29,018 bases of DNA from positions 1 through 29,018 of the forward strand of contig NZ_AUIV01000034.1 in assembly GCF_000423885.1 (NCBI RefSeq), given 5' to 3'. A program made the position numbers and the translations under genes. The notes beneath the pieces were generated by a model, which saw only the letters and a program-made list of their open reading frames with translations, ran no database searches and was not told where the DNA came from. Source of the stretch: Thermomonas fusca DSM 15424 (GTDB lineage Bacteria > Pseudomonadota > Gammaproteobacteria > Xanthomonadales > Xanthomonadaceae). Below are positions 8,393 to 15,739 of the stretch, piece by piece (positions within the stretch are counted from its first letter, which is position 1; every line of letters starts with the position of its first letter).

Positions 8393-9712
8393 TCAGTTGC
8401 CGGAGATGCGGACGCGTTCGGCGGTGCCGAACTGGTCGGTGCCGGAGACGACGATGCGGTCGCCGACCTTCAGGCCCGAGACGATTTCCACGGAGGACAG
8501 GCTGGATGCCCCGGTGCGGATCGGGCGGCGCGTCGCGCTGCTGCCGTCCACCACCCAGGCGAGGTTGCCGCCGTCCTGTTCCAGGAACGGTCCGCGCTCC
8601 ACCATCAGCACGTTGCGGCGGGTGTCCATCACGATCCGCACCGACAGCCGTTGGTTCTGGCGCAGGCCCGGCGGCTGCCTGCCCTTGGCGAAGCGCACGC
8701 GGGCGGTGACCTCGCCGTTCACCACCTCGGGCGAGACCGCGGCGATCTCGCCGGCGTAGCGCGCGTTGTTGGCGCTGATCTGCGCCGGCATGCCGATGCC
8801 CAGGTCGCGGGCGAAGCTTTCCGGCACCTTGATCTCGACCTCGAAGCGGCTGAGGTCCACCACGCTCAGCACCGGCCCGTTGGTGGTGACCTGGGTGCCC
8901 TGCGGCAACTGCACCTGGCCGACCTGGCCATCGAACGGCGCGCGCAGGGTCAGTGCATCCACCTGCCGGCGCGCTTCCTCCACCACCGCGCGCTGGCGCT
9001 GCGCCTGCAGCTGCTTGTTGCGCGCATCCAGCCCGGCGCCGCTGCTCTGCAGCGAGAAGTCCTTGCGCGCGGCGGACAGGCCGATATCGGCCTTCTTCAT
9101 CAGGTCCTGCGCGCGCGCCAGATCGTTCTGCGGCACCGCGCCGCCTTCATAGGCGCGCTGGTAGCGCTCCAGGTCGCGCATCGCCGCGGTGCGGTCGACG
9201 CTGGCCTGGTCCAGTGCGCGCTGCGCGTTGGCGCGCGCGATCTGCGCATCCAGCACGGCGCGGCTGGCTTCGGCCTCCAGGCTGGCGAGGGTGGATTCCT
9301 CCTGCACCAGCCTGCTGCGCAGCTCGGGACTGTCGATCACCGCCAGCGGCTGGCCCTTCGCCACCTTGTCGCCGGCGACGATCTGCAGTGCCACGGTGCC
9401 GGCGGCGATCGCGTACAGGGTGGGGCTGTTGGCCGCGATCACCCGCCCTTCCGCGCTGAGGTCGCGCACCAGGTCGCCGCGGGTGACGCTGGCGATGCGC
9501 AGGCGCGAGGCGTCGAACGAGCGGTCGCCCGACAGCCAGCTGGAGGCCACCCAGCCGCCCAGCGCCAGCACCACCGCGGCGCTGGTCGCGGCGATGGCGA
9601 TCCGCCTGCGACGGCCGGGGCGGAAGGGTGTGGCCATGACCTGGTCTTGGCCGGAGGTGTCGCGGATGCGGCGTTGCGGGTCCATGCGGGCGGCGCCAGA
9701 AGTGGTGTCCAT
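8393..9712 (-). CDS. HlyD/MacA-type periplasmic adaptor (membrane-fusion protein), first gene of the sigma-54 exporter operon
   Basis: A 439-residue adaptor with a basic N terminus and one membrane anchor (about 37-60), then a lipoyl/barrel-sandwich half-motif (about 95-125), a long alpha-helical hairpin rich in Ala, Gln, Arg and Glu (about 125-250), the second lipoyl half PFDGQVGQVQLPQGTQV, a beta-barrel domain and a membrane-proximal domain. Such proteins bridge the ABC permease to an outer-membrane channel; no channel gene is in the cassette. The start is uncertain. ATG at 9712 has AAGGGA upstream, but the sigma-54 promoter would place the transcript start about one base before that ATG. 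In-frame ATGs at 9685 and 9637 would give shorter proteins, and MATPFRPGRRRR at 9637 is a plausible natural N terminus. Confidence 0.92.
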   Translation of the reverse strand: MDTTSGAARMDPQRRIRDTSGQDQVMATPFRPGRRRRIAIAATSAAVVLALGGWVASSWLSGDRSFDASRLRIASVTRGDLVRDLSAEGRVIAANSPTLYAIAAGTVALQIVAGDKVAKGQPLAVIDSPELRSRLVQEESTLASLEAEASRAVLDAQIARANAQRALDQASVDRTAAMRDLERYQRAYEGGAVPQNDLARAQDLMKKADIGLSAARKDFSLQSSGAGLDARNKQLQAQRQRAVVEEARRQVDALTLRAPFDGQVGQVQLPQGTQVTTNGPVLSVVDLSRFEVEIKVPESFARDLGIGMPAQISANNARYAGEIAAVSPEVVNGEVTARVRFAKGRQPPGLRQNQRLSVRIVMDTRRNVLMVERGPFLEQDGGNLAWVVDGSSATRRPIRTGASSLSSVEIVSGLKVGDRIVVSGTDQFGTAERVRISGN

Positions 9713-9723
9713 GCCGTCCCTTC

Positions 9724-9739
9724 AGCAATCCGCGTGCCA
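9724..9739 (-). promoter_or_regulatory. Sigma-54 promoter (-24/-12) of the exporter operon
   Basis: Reading the minus strand from 9739 down to 9724 gives TGGCACG, four bases (CGGA), then TTGCT. This matches the sigma-54 core consensus TGGCACG-N4-TTGCW at every fixed position, including the essential GG at -24 and GC at -12. It lies 12 bp before the adaptor ATG. The operon encodes an NtrC-type activator, so the assignment is strongly supported by context. The predicted transcription start is near 9713. Confidence 0.88.
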
Positions 9740-9782
9740 ACTGCAAGTGGTTGATCTGTAACGCGTTGATCGCAACGTCCGC

Positions 9783-9817
9783 TGTCCGGACGGACACTTC
9801 CCGGCGTCCGCGCGGAC
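9783..9817. promoter_or_regulatory. Paired enhancer (UAS) dyads for the NtrC-type regulator
   Basis: Two inverted repeats share the half-site GTCCG/CGGAC. The first is TGTCCG-GA-CGGACA at 9783-9796; the second is GTCCG-CG-CGGAC at 9806-9817. Their centres are 22 bp apart, about two helical turns, so two dimers would bind the same face. Relative to the predicted start near 9713 they lie at about -76 and -98, a normal place for NtrC-family activator sites. They also lie within 60-90 bp of the divergent glmS start. That the cluster's regulator binds them is inference. Confidence 0.72.
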
Positions 9818-9873
9818 ACCGGCCGGCCCGCTGCGACTAAACTTCCCGTTTCATCCAACGGAGCAGTGCCAGC

Positions 9874-11706
9874 ATGTGTGGAATCGTCGGCGCCATCGCC
9901 AACCGTGACGTGGTGCCCCTGCTGGTGGAGGGCCTGAAGCGATTGGAATACCGCGGTTACGACTCGGCCGGCATCGCGGTGCTGTCCGGGGAGGCCGTGC
10001 GCCGGGTGCGCCGTACCGGCCGCGTCGCCGAGATGGAAGCCGCCGCGCTGGCGGAAGGCCTGGATGCCCGCCTCGGCATCGGCCATACCCGCTGGGCCAC
10101 CCACGGCGGGGTCACCGAATCCAACGCACACCCGCACATCAGCCACGGCGAGCTGGCGCTGGTGCACAACGGCATCATCGAGAACCACGAGGCGCAGCGG
10201 CAGCGGCTGGAGGCGCTGGGCTACGAGTTCACCTCGCAGACCGATACCGAAGTGGTCGCCCACCTGATCCACCACCACCGCGCCCAGGGCGGCAGCCTCT
10301 TGTCCGCGCTGCAGGCGGCGGTGAAGGAGCTGCACGGCGCCTACGCGCTGGCGGTGATCGACAAGCGCGATCCGACCACGCTGGTGGCCGCGCGCATGGG
10401 CTGCCCGCTGTTGTTGGGCCTGGGCGAGGGCGAGAATTTCGTCGCCTCGGACGTCTCCGCGATTGTTTCGGCCACGCGGCGGGTGATCTTCCTGGAGGAG
10501 GGCGACACCGCGGAGCTGACCATTGATGGCGTGCACGTGTTCGACGCGGACGATGCGCCCGTCGCCCGCGAGGTGCACGTGTCCGATGTCTCGCTGGCCT
10601 CGCTGGAACTGGGGCCGTACCGCCACTTCATGCAGAAGGAAATCCACGAGCAGCCGCGCGCGATCGGTGACACCGTGGAGGGCATCGTCGATGCCGGTGG
10701 CTTCGACGCGGGCCTGTTCGGCAAGGAGGCGGCCAGCGTGCTGGCCGATGTCGAGTCGGTGCAGATCCTCGCCTGCGGCACCAGCTATTACGCCGGCCTG
10801 ACCGCGCGCTACTGGATCGAGGCGCTGGCCGGTATTCCCTGCGCGGTGGATATCGCCAGCGAATACCGCTATCGCAAGGTGGTGGGCAACCCGAAGCAGC
10901 TCATCGTCACCATCTCCCAGTCCGGCGAAACCCTGGACACGATGGAGGCGCTGAAGTACGCCAAGGCGCAGGGGCAGGACAAGACCCTGTCGATCTGCAA
11001 CGTGCCGGAGTCGGCCATCCCCCGCGCCAGCAGGCTGGTGTTCCTGACCCGCGCCGGTGCGGAGATTGGCGTTGCTTCCACCAAGGCCTTCACCACCCAG
11101 CTGGTGGCGCTGTTCGCGCTGGCGGTGACGCTGGGCAAGCTGCGCGGTCAGCTGGACGAGGCGCGCGAAGGCGAGCTGCTGGAGGCCCTGCGCCACCTGC
11201 CCGGCAGCGTGCAGCACGCACTCAACCTGGAGCCGCAGGTGGCGGCTTGGGCTTCGAGCTTCGCGCCGCGCCAGCACGCGCTGTTCCTCGGCCGCGGCAC
11301 CCACTACCCGATCGCGCTGGAAGGCGCGCTCAAGCTCAAGGAAATTTCGTACATCCACGCCGAGGGCTACCCGGCCGGCGAGCTCAAGCACGGCCCGCTG
11401 GCGCTGGTGGACACGCAGATGCCGGTGGTGGTGATCGCGCCCAACGACGCGCTGCTGGAGAAGGTGAAGTCGAACATCCAGGAAGTGCGCGCGCGCGGCG
11501 GCGAGATGTTCGTGTTCGCCGACGCCGACAGCAGCTTCAGCGAATCCGAAGGCGTGCACGTGATCCGCACGCCGCGCCACGTCGGCATCCTCTCGCCGAT
11601 CGTGCACGCCATCCCGGTGCAGATGCTGGCCTACCACACCGCGCTGGCACGCGGCACCGACGTCGACAAGCCGCGCAACCTGGCCAAGTCGGTCACGGTG
11701 GAATAA
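9874..11706 (+). CDS. glmS: Glutamine-fructose-6-phosphate aminotransferase (isomerizing)
   Basis: GlmS converts fructose-6-phosphate and glutamine to glucosamine-6-phosphate, the first step toward UDP-GlcNAc. The 610-residue protein has the N-terminal glutaminase domain with nucleophile Cys2 (MCGIVG, exposed after removal of Met), RLEYRGYDSAG, HTRWATHG and HNGIIENH. Two SIS isomerase domains follow, with CGTSYYAGL, SQSGETLDT and AEGYPAGELKHGPLAL, and the family's C-terminal tail ends LAKSVTVE. GGAG at 9860-9863 supports the start. It diverges from the sigma-54 exporter operon and shares its upstream region. No sign of a glmS ribozyme is present, as expected for a proteobacterium. Confidence 0.98.
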   Translation: MCGIVGAIANRDVVPLLVEGLKRLEYRGYDSAGIAVLSGEAVRRVRRTGRVAEMEAAALAEGLDARLGIGHTRWATHGGVTESNAHPHISHGELALVHNGIIENHEAQRQRLEALGYEFTSQTDTEVVAHLIHHHRAQGGSLLSALQAAVKELHGAYALAVIDKRDPTTLVAARMGCPLLLGLGEGENFVASDVSAIVSATRRVIFLEEGDTAELTIDGVHVFDADDAPVAREVHVSDVSLASLELGPYRHFMQKEIHEQPRAIGDTVEGIVDAGGFDAGLFGKEAASVLADVESVQILACGTSYYAGLTARYWIEALAGIPCAVDIASEYRYRKVVGNPKQLIVTISQSGETLDTMEALKYAKAQGQDKTLSICNVPESAIPRASRLVFLTRAGAEIGVASTKAFTTQLVALFALAVTLGKLRGQLDEAREGELLEALRHLPGSVQHALNLEPQVAAWASSFAPRQHALFLGRGTHYPIALEGALKLKEISYIHAEGYPAGELKHGPLALVDTQMPVVVIAPNDALLEKVKSNIQEVRARGGEMFVFADADSSFSESEGVHVIRTPRHVGILSPIVHAIPVQMLAYHTALARGTDVDKPRNLAKSVTVE

Positions 11707-11737
11707 GCAGCGGCGAAGATTGTCCTGGATCAAGGCT

Positions 11738-11776
11738 GGCGCGCGCCGCCGCGCCTAGGCTGGCGGCGCCGGTTTT
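11738..11776 (+). terminator. Possible weak terminator after glmS
   Basis: A 6-bp GC hairpin (GGCGCG at 11738-11743 with CGCGCC at 11750-11755) is followed by a short 5-bp stem with a 3-nt loop (11760-11772) and TTTT (11773-11776). The second stem includes one wobble pair. It is a weak candidate, supported mainly by position between glmS and deoA. Confidence 0.35.
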
Positions 11777-11844
11777 CGGCTGCCTGCGGTGATCCCGATG
11801 TCGCTTCGCCACTTTCCGCGCGGCCAGCGTCGCGCGCGCTCCGC

Positions 11845-13149
11845 ATGAATCCCTGGTCCGCCGCTGCGCTGATCCGCGCCAAGCGCGAAGGACGCAGGCT
11901 CGATGCCGCGCAGTGGCAGGCGCTGGCCGAGGGCATCGCCGACGAGGCGTGGAGCGAGGGCCAGGTCGGCGCGTTCGCGATGGCGGTGGCATGGCGCGGT
12001 CTGGATGCCGCCGAATGCCGCGACTTCACCTTCGCGCTGCGCGATTCCGGCCGCCGGCTGGACTGGTGCGACCTGCCCGGCCCGGTGCTGGACAAGCATT
12101 CCACCGGCGGCGTCGGCGACTGCGTGAGCCTGGCGCTGGCGCCGCTGCTGGCGGCCTGCGGCGGCTTCGTGCCGATGATCTCCGGGCGCGGCCTGGGCCA
12201 TACCGGCGGCACCCTGGACAAGCTGGAAAGCCTGCCCGGCTATGACGTGAATCCCGACCCCGCGCGGCTGGCGCGGGTGGTGCGCGAGGTCGGCTGCGCG
12301 ATCGTCGGCCAGAGCGCGGACCTGGTGCCGGCCGACCGCCGCCTGTACGCGGTGCGCGACGTCACCGCCACGGTCGACGTGCCCGAGTTGATCGTGGCCT
12401 CGATCCTGTCGAAGAAGCTCGCCGGCGGCGCGCAGGCGTTGGTGTTGGACATCAAGACCGGCAGCGGCGCGCAGACGCCGGCCGAAGCCGATGCACGGGC
12501 GCTGGCCGCTCGCATGCAGGCAGTGGCTGCCGGCAGCGGCCTGCAGCTGGCGGCGATGCTCAGCGACATGGGGCAGGTGCTGGGGCGCACCGCCGGCAAC
12601 GCGCTGGAGGTACGGGGCGTGCTGGACCTGCTGGCGGGCCGCCCGCGCTGCCTGCGGCTGGAGGCGCTGGTGCTGGCGCAGGCGGCGCGCCTGCTGCACA
12701 TGGCAGGGCTGGCGGAATGCGAGGACGCGGCGCTGCTGCGCGCGCGCCAGGCGCTGGACAGCGGCGCGGCGGCGGAACGTTTCGCGCGGATGGTGGCGGC
12801 ACTGGGCGGGCCGGTCGACGTGTTCGCGCACGCGCTGCCGCAGGCGCCGGTACGGCGGGTGGTCACGGTACAGGGGGCCGGCGTCGTGCAAGCCATCGAC
12901 GTGCGCGCGCTTGGCGAATGCGTGGTTGACCTGGGCGGCGGCCGGCGCCTGCCGGGTTCGGCCATCGACCCGGCGGTGGGCCTGTCCGAAGTGGCCGAAC
13001 GCGGGCAGAGGCTGGAAGCCGGTGCGGCCTTGGCCATCGTGCATGCGCGCACCGCCACCGATGCCGAACGCGCGGCGGCGCAGGTGCTTGCGGCATTCAC
13101 GCTGGGCGAGGCGGCGCCTGCAGCGGTGCCGGCGTGGCGCTGGCTCTAG
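11845..13149 (+). CDS. deoA: Thymidine phosphorylase
   Basis: Thymidine phosphorylase splits thymidine (and deoxyuridine) with phosphate into base and deoxyribose-1-phosphate. The 434-residue length is close to the family norm of about 440. Family motifs are present: the phosphate-binding LDKHSTGGVGD (about 89-99), the signature SGRGLGHTGGTLDKLES (about 112-128), a YAVRD segment and ILSKKLA contributing pyrimidine-binding Arg, Ser and Lys, then DIKTGSGA. The helical N-terminal domain, the phosphoribosyl-like core and the C-terminal PYNP domain all appear intact. No Shine-Dalgarno is visible before the ATG at 11845. Other deo genes are not adjacent; a cytidine deaminase converges from the other strand. 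Confidence 0.95.
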   Translation: MNPWSAAALIRAKREGRRLDAAQWQALAEGIADEAWSEGQVGAFAMAVAWRGLDAAECRDFTFALRDSGRRLDWCDLPGPVLDKHSTGGVGDCVSLALAPLLAACGGFVPMISGRGLGHTGGTLDKLESLPGYDVNPDPARLARVVREVGCAIVGQSADLVPADRRLYAVRDVTATVDVPELIVASILSKKLAGGAQALVLDIKTGSGAQTPAEADARALAARMQAVAAGSGLQLAAMLSDMGQVLGRTAGNALEVRGVLDLLAGRPRCLRLEALVLAQAARLLHMAGLAECEDAALLRARQALDSGAAAERFARMVAALGGPVDVFAHALPQAPVRRVVTVQGAGVVQAIDVRALGECVVDLGGGRRLPGSAIDPAVGLSEVAERGQRLEAGAALAIVHARTATDAERAAAQVLAAFTLGEAAPAAVPAWRWL

Positions 13150-13171
13150 GCCGGCGCGCGCACCTGGCTGT

Positions 13172-13210
13172 GGGCAGTCGCCGGTACGCGCGGTAACCGC
13201 GGCGCTGCCC
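13172..13210. terminator. Large hairpin between convergent deoA and cdd
   Basis: GGGCAG plus CGCCG (13172-13183, one bulged T) pair with CGGCG plus CTGCCC (13200-13210), an 11-bp stem. The 16-nt loop contains a further small dyad (CGCGGT/ACCGCG). It fills most of the 66-bp gap between the two stop codons, so it could end transcription from both sides. There is no T tract on either strand, so it would be non-canonical. Confidence 0.45.
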
Positions 13211-13215
13211 GTGCT

Positions 13216-13626
13216 TCAGCGCTCCGGAAAGCTGAAGCGGTGCGGCAGCAGTGCGCCTGCGGTGACCTCCAGCCACTGACCGTCGGGTTGGCGAAAGCTC
13301 ACCGACGCGTCTTCGCCGAATTCCACCAGCGCCTGCCGGCAGCCGCCACAGGGAGAAATCGGCAGCACGTCGCCGGCGGCATCGAAGGCGGTGACCGCGA
13401 TGGCGGCCAGCCGGAAGCCGGCGCCCTCGGCCTGCACCGCCGCCGCAATGGCCGCGCGCTCGGCGCAGTTGCCGAGGGTGTAGGACGCGTTCTCCACGTT
13501 GCAGCCGGTGTAGACCTGGCCGGCGGCCGAACGCAGCGCGGCACCGACGCGCAGCCGCGAATACGGGGCATAGGCCTGTTGCGCGGCCTGCAGGGCGCGC
13601 GTGCGCAGGGTATCGAGATCGGACAT
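13216..13626 (-). CDS. cdd: Cytidine deaminase (small, tetrameric type)
   Basis: Cytidine deaminase converts cytidine and deoxycytidine to uridine and deoxyuridine. The protein is 136 residues, so it is the short homotetrameric form rather than the duplicated 294-residue E. coli form. The zinc site is the three-cysteine type: CAE in NCAERAAI (with the catalytic Glu) and PCGGCRQ. The substrate segment GCNVENASY is present. The frame is open far upstream, but homology begins at MSDLDTLR, giving a start at 13626; ATG at 13656 would add ten residues. With deoA it forms a pyrimidine salvage pair, although the genes are convergent and not an operon. Confidence 0.95.
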   Translation of the reverse strand: MSDLDTLRTRALQAAQQAYAPYSRLRVGAALRSAAGQVYTGCNVENASYTLGNCAERAAIAAAVQAEGAGFRLAAIAVTAFDAAGDVLPISPCGGCRQALVEFGEDASVSFRQPDGQWLEVTAGALLPHRFSFPER

Positions 13627-13823
13627 TGCGGAGTCATCGAACAGATGGCCACGCATGGTGGCACGCGACGGCCAGCTGCGCACGATTGCGGCACATGCTG
13701 CGTTGTATGCGCTGGCCGGATGCGCCGCCAGTTCGCGCAGCGTCGGCGCCGGCTCGTCGCGCAGCAACCGGAGGCCTGCGCGCAGCCAACGCAGCGGGCC
13801 GAGGCCACCCGATTGCGGCCGCC

Positions 13824-14534
13824 TCAGTCGAAGCCGCGGCCTTCGCCGGCTTCCTCGAAGGTCACGCCGTCGCGGATGTGGTAGATGCGCTTGAAGGTGG
13901 GGATGATCTTCTCGTCGTGGGTCACCACGATGACTGCGGTCTGGAAGCGCTGCGCCATGTCGTTGAGCAGGCGGATCACCGCCAGCGCGCGCTCGGAATC
14001 CAGCGGCGCGGTAGGTTCGTCGGCGAGGATCACCGGTGGGCGGTTGACCAGCCCGCGCGCGATCGCCACCCGCTGTTGCTCGCCGCCGGACAGCTGCGCC
14101 GGCATCGCCCGGGCGCGATGCTGCACGTCCAGCGCGGTGAGCAGTTCCAGCGCGCGCGCGCGCGCCGCGTCGTTGCACATGCCGGCCAGCATCGGCAGCA
14201 GGGCGACGTTGTCGGTGACATCGAGGAACGGGATCAGGTAGGGCGCCTGGAACACGAAACCGATCTTGTCGCGGCGCAGCGCCCGCAGGTCGCGCACCTT
14301 CCAGCCGTCGTCGAAGATCACTTCATCGCCCAGCTGCATGCGCCCGGCGCTGGGATCGATCACCGCGCCGAGACTTTTCAGCAGCGTGCTCTTGCCGGAG
14401 CCCGAGGGGCCGATCAGGCCCACCACTTCGCCGGGTGCGACCTGCATGTTGACGTCCTTCAGCGCCAGCACCGCGGTGTCGCCGCTGCCGTAGCGTTTGC
14501 TAAGCCTTTCGATGCGGATGCCGGTGGCGGCCAT
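13824..14534 (-). CDS. ABC transporter ATP-binding protein (DevA/LolD type)
   Basis: A 236-residue ATPase with Walker A GPSGSGKS (about 43-50), Q loop FVFQAPYL, signature LSGGEQQR, Walker B VILADEP followed by TAPLD, and VVTHD. It belongs to the group that works with FtsX-type permeases. The start at 14534 lies two bases after the permease stop; a longer open frame upstream overlaps the permease and is not protein-like. It is the last gene of the operon tetR - adaptor - permease - ATPase. The D-loop segment reads APLD where the first ATPase in this window has GNLD. Substrate unknown. Confidence 0.95.
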   Translation of the reverse strand: MAATGIRIERLSKRYGSGDTAVLALKDVNMQVAPGEVVGLIGPSGSGKSTLLKSLGAVIDPSAGRMQLGDEVIFDDGWKVRDLRALRRDKIGFVFQAPYLIPFLDVTDNVALLPMLAGMCNDAARARALELLTALDVQHRARAMPAQLSGGEQQRVAIARGLVNRPPVILADEPTAPLDSERALAVIRLLNDMAQRFQTAVIVVTHDEKIIPTFKRIYHIRDGVTFEEAGEGRGFD

Positions 14535-14536
14535 GC

Positions 14537-15739
14537 TCAACCCCCGATCGCTTCGGCCGGATCGACCTTCAGTGCCATCCGGATGGCGATCACGCTGGAC
14601 GCCACGCACAGCAGCAGCACCGCGAAGAAGCCCAGCACCGAATCGCCGGGCACCAGCAGCACGTACTTGGGGAACAGCGGCGCGGCGAAGGTGGCGCTGA
14701 TCTTGCCCACCACGAAGCCGATCACGCCCAGCACCAGCGCCTGCTGCAGGATCATCCACGCGATCGTGCGGTTGCGGGTGCCGATCAGCTTGAGCACGGC
14801 GATCTCGCGGATCTTGTCCATGGTCAGGGTGTAAATGATGAAAGCCACGATGGCGGCGCTGACCGCGGCCAGGATCACCAGGAACATGCCGATCTGGCGG
14901 GCCGAGGTGGCGATCAGCTTGCCCACCAGGATCGCTTCCATCTGCGGGCGGTCGTACACGGTCAGCCGCTTCCAGCGCCGGATCGGTTCGGCCACTTCGC
15001 TGGCGGCGTGGCCCGGCGCCAGCCGCACCAGCACGGCGTTGACCGCGCTGTTGCTGGCCTGTGAGGCGTTCACCGCGTCCAGCAGGCCGGGCACGCCGGG
15101 GCGGTTGAAGGCGGGGTTTTCGGCGGTGCGTCGGCGCTGCATCCGGATCGCGTCGTTGTCCTTGAGAAACTGCGCCTGCTGCGCGTCCTTCAGCGGGATG
15201 AACACCATCGGGTCGCCGCTGGAGGACACCATGCGCCGGGTCAGCCCGACCACCGTGTAGCGATGACGGCGGATGCCGAGCGTGTCGCCGAGGCGGAACC
15301 CGCCGGCGAGGTCGGCCACCGCTTCGTAATGGCCGCGGGTGATCTGCCGGCCCGCCACCAGCTGCGGCGGCCAGCCGGGGGTGCCGGGGGCGCCGGCGGC
15401 GATGCCGACCACCATCGCGCGCACGTCGCGCTCGCCCTGCCGCACCTGCATGGTCAGGTAGGTGACGTTGGCGGCCTGCGCCACCCCGGGCAGTACGTGG
15501 ATGTCGCGCCACAGGTCGTCCGGCAGGCTGGAGGATTCCGCATACGGGCCGAGGGTGTCGCGCTGCACCACCCACAGGTCGGCGCCGCTGTTGTCCAGCA
15601 GCACCTTGCCGTCATCGACCATGCCGCGATACACCCCGGCCATGGTCAGGGTGACCCCGATCAGCAGGCCCAGCCCAATCCCGGTGAACAGGAACTTGCC
15701 CCAGGCGTGCAGGATGTCGCGGCCGGCCAGGCTGATCAC
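14537..15739 (-). CDS. ABC transporter permease, FtsX/DevC-like
   Basis: A 400-residue permease resembling DevC-type proteins: an N-terminal span (about 14-36) in ISLAGRDILHAWGKFLFTG, the segment SGADLWVVQ shortly after, a periplasmic domain of about 200 residues, then three C-terminal spans around MDKIREIAVLKLIGTRNRTIAWMI. The GTG start at 15739 overlaps the adaptor stop in a GTGA junction (15736-15739), a strong sign of translational coupling; no ATG fits near the first span. It works with the ATPase 2 bp downstream and the adaptor upstream, probably as a homodimer because only one permease is encoded. In cyanobacteria the related Dev exporter moves glycolipids; a comparable substrate here would be speculation. 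Confidence 0.92.
   Translation of the reverse strand: MISLAGRDILHAWGKFLFTGIGLGLLIGVTLTMAGVYRGMVDDGKVLLDNSGADLWVVQRDTLGPYAESSSLPDDLWRDIHVLPGVAQAANVTYLTMQVRQGERDVRAMVVGIAAGAPGTPGWPPQLVAGRQITRGHYEAVADLAGGFRLGDTLGIRRHRYTVVGLTRRMVSSSGDPMVFIPLKDAQQAQFLKDNDAIRMQRRRTAENPAFNRPGVPGLLDAVNASQASNSAVNAVLVRLAPGHAASEVAEPIRRWKRLTVYDRPQMEAILVGKLIATSARQIGMFLVILAAVSAAIVAFIIYTLTMDKIREIAVLKLIGTRNRTIAWMILQQALVLGVIGFVVGKISATFAAPLFPKYVLLVPGDSVLGFFAVLLLCVASSVIAIRMALKVDPAEAIGG

Noticed and set aside
9740..9873. glmS ribozyme upstream of glmS
   Set aside because: The space is short, shared with the sigma-54 region, and lacks the ribozyme core. The class is found mainly in Gram-positive bacteria.
11845..13149. Anthranilate phosphoribosyltransferase (TrpD), which shares the fold with DeoA
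   Set aside because: The signature SGRGLGHTGGTLDKLES and the C-terminal PYNP domain are specific to pyrimidine-nucleoside phosphorylases.
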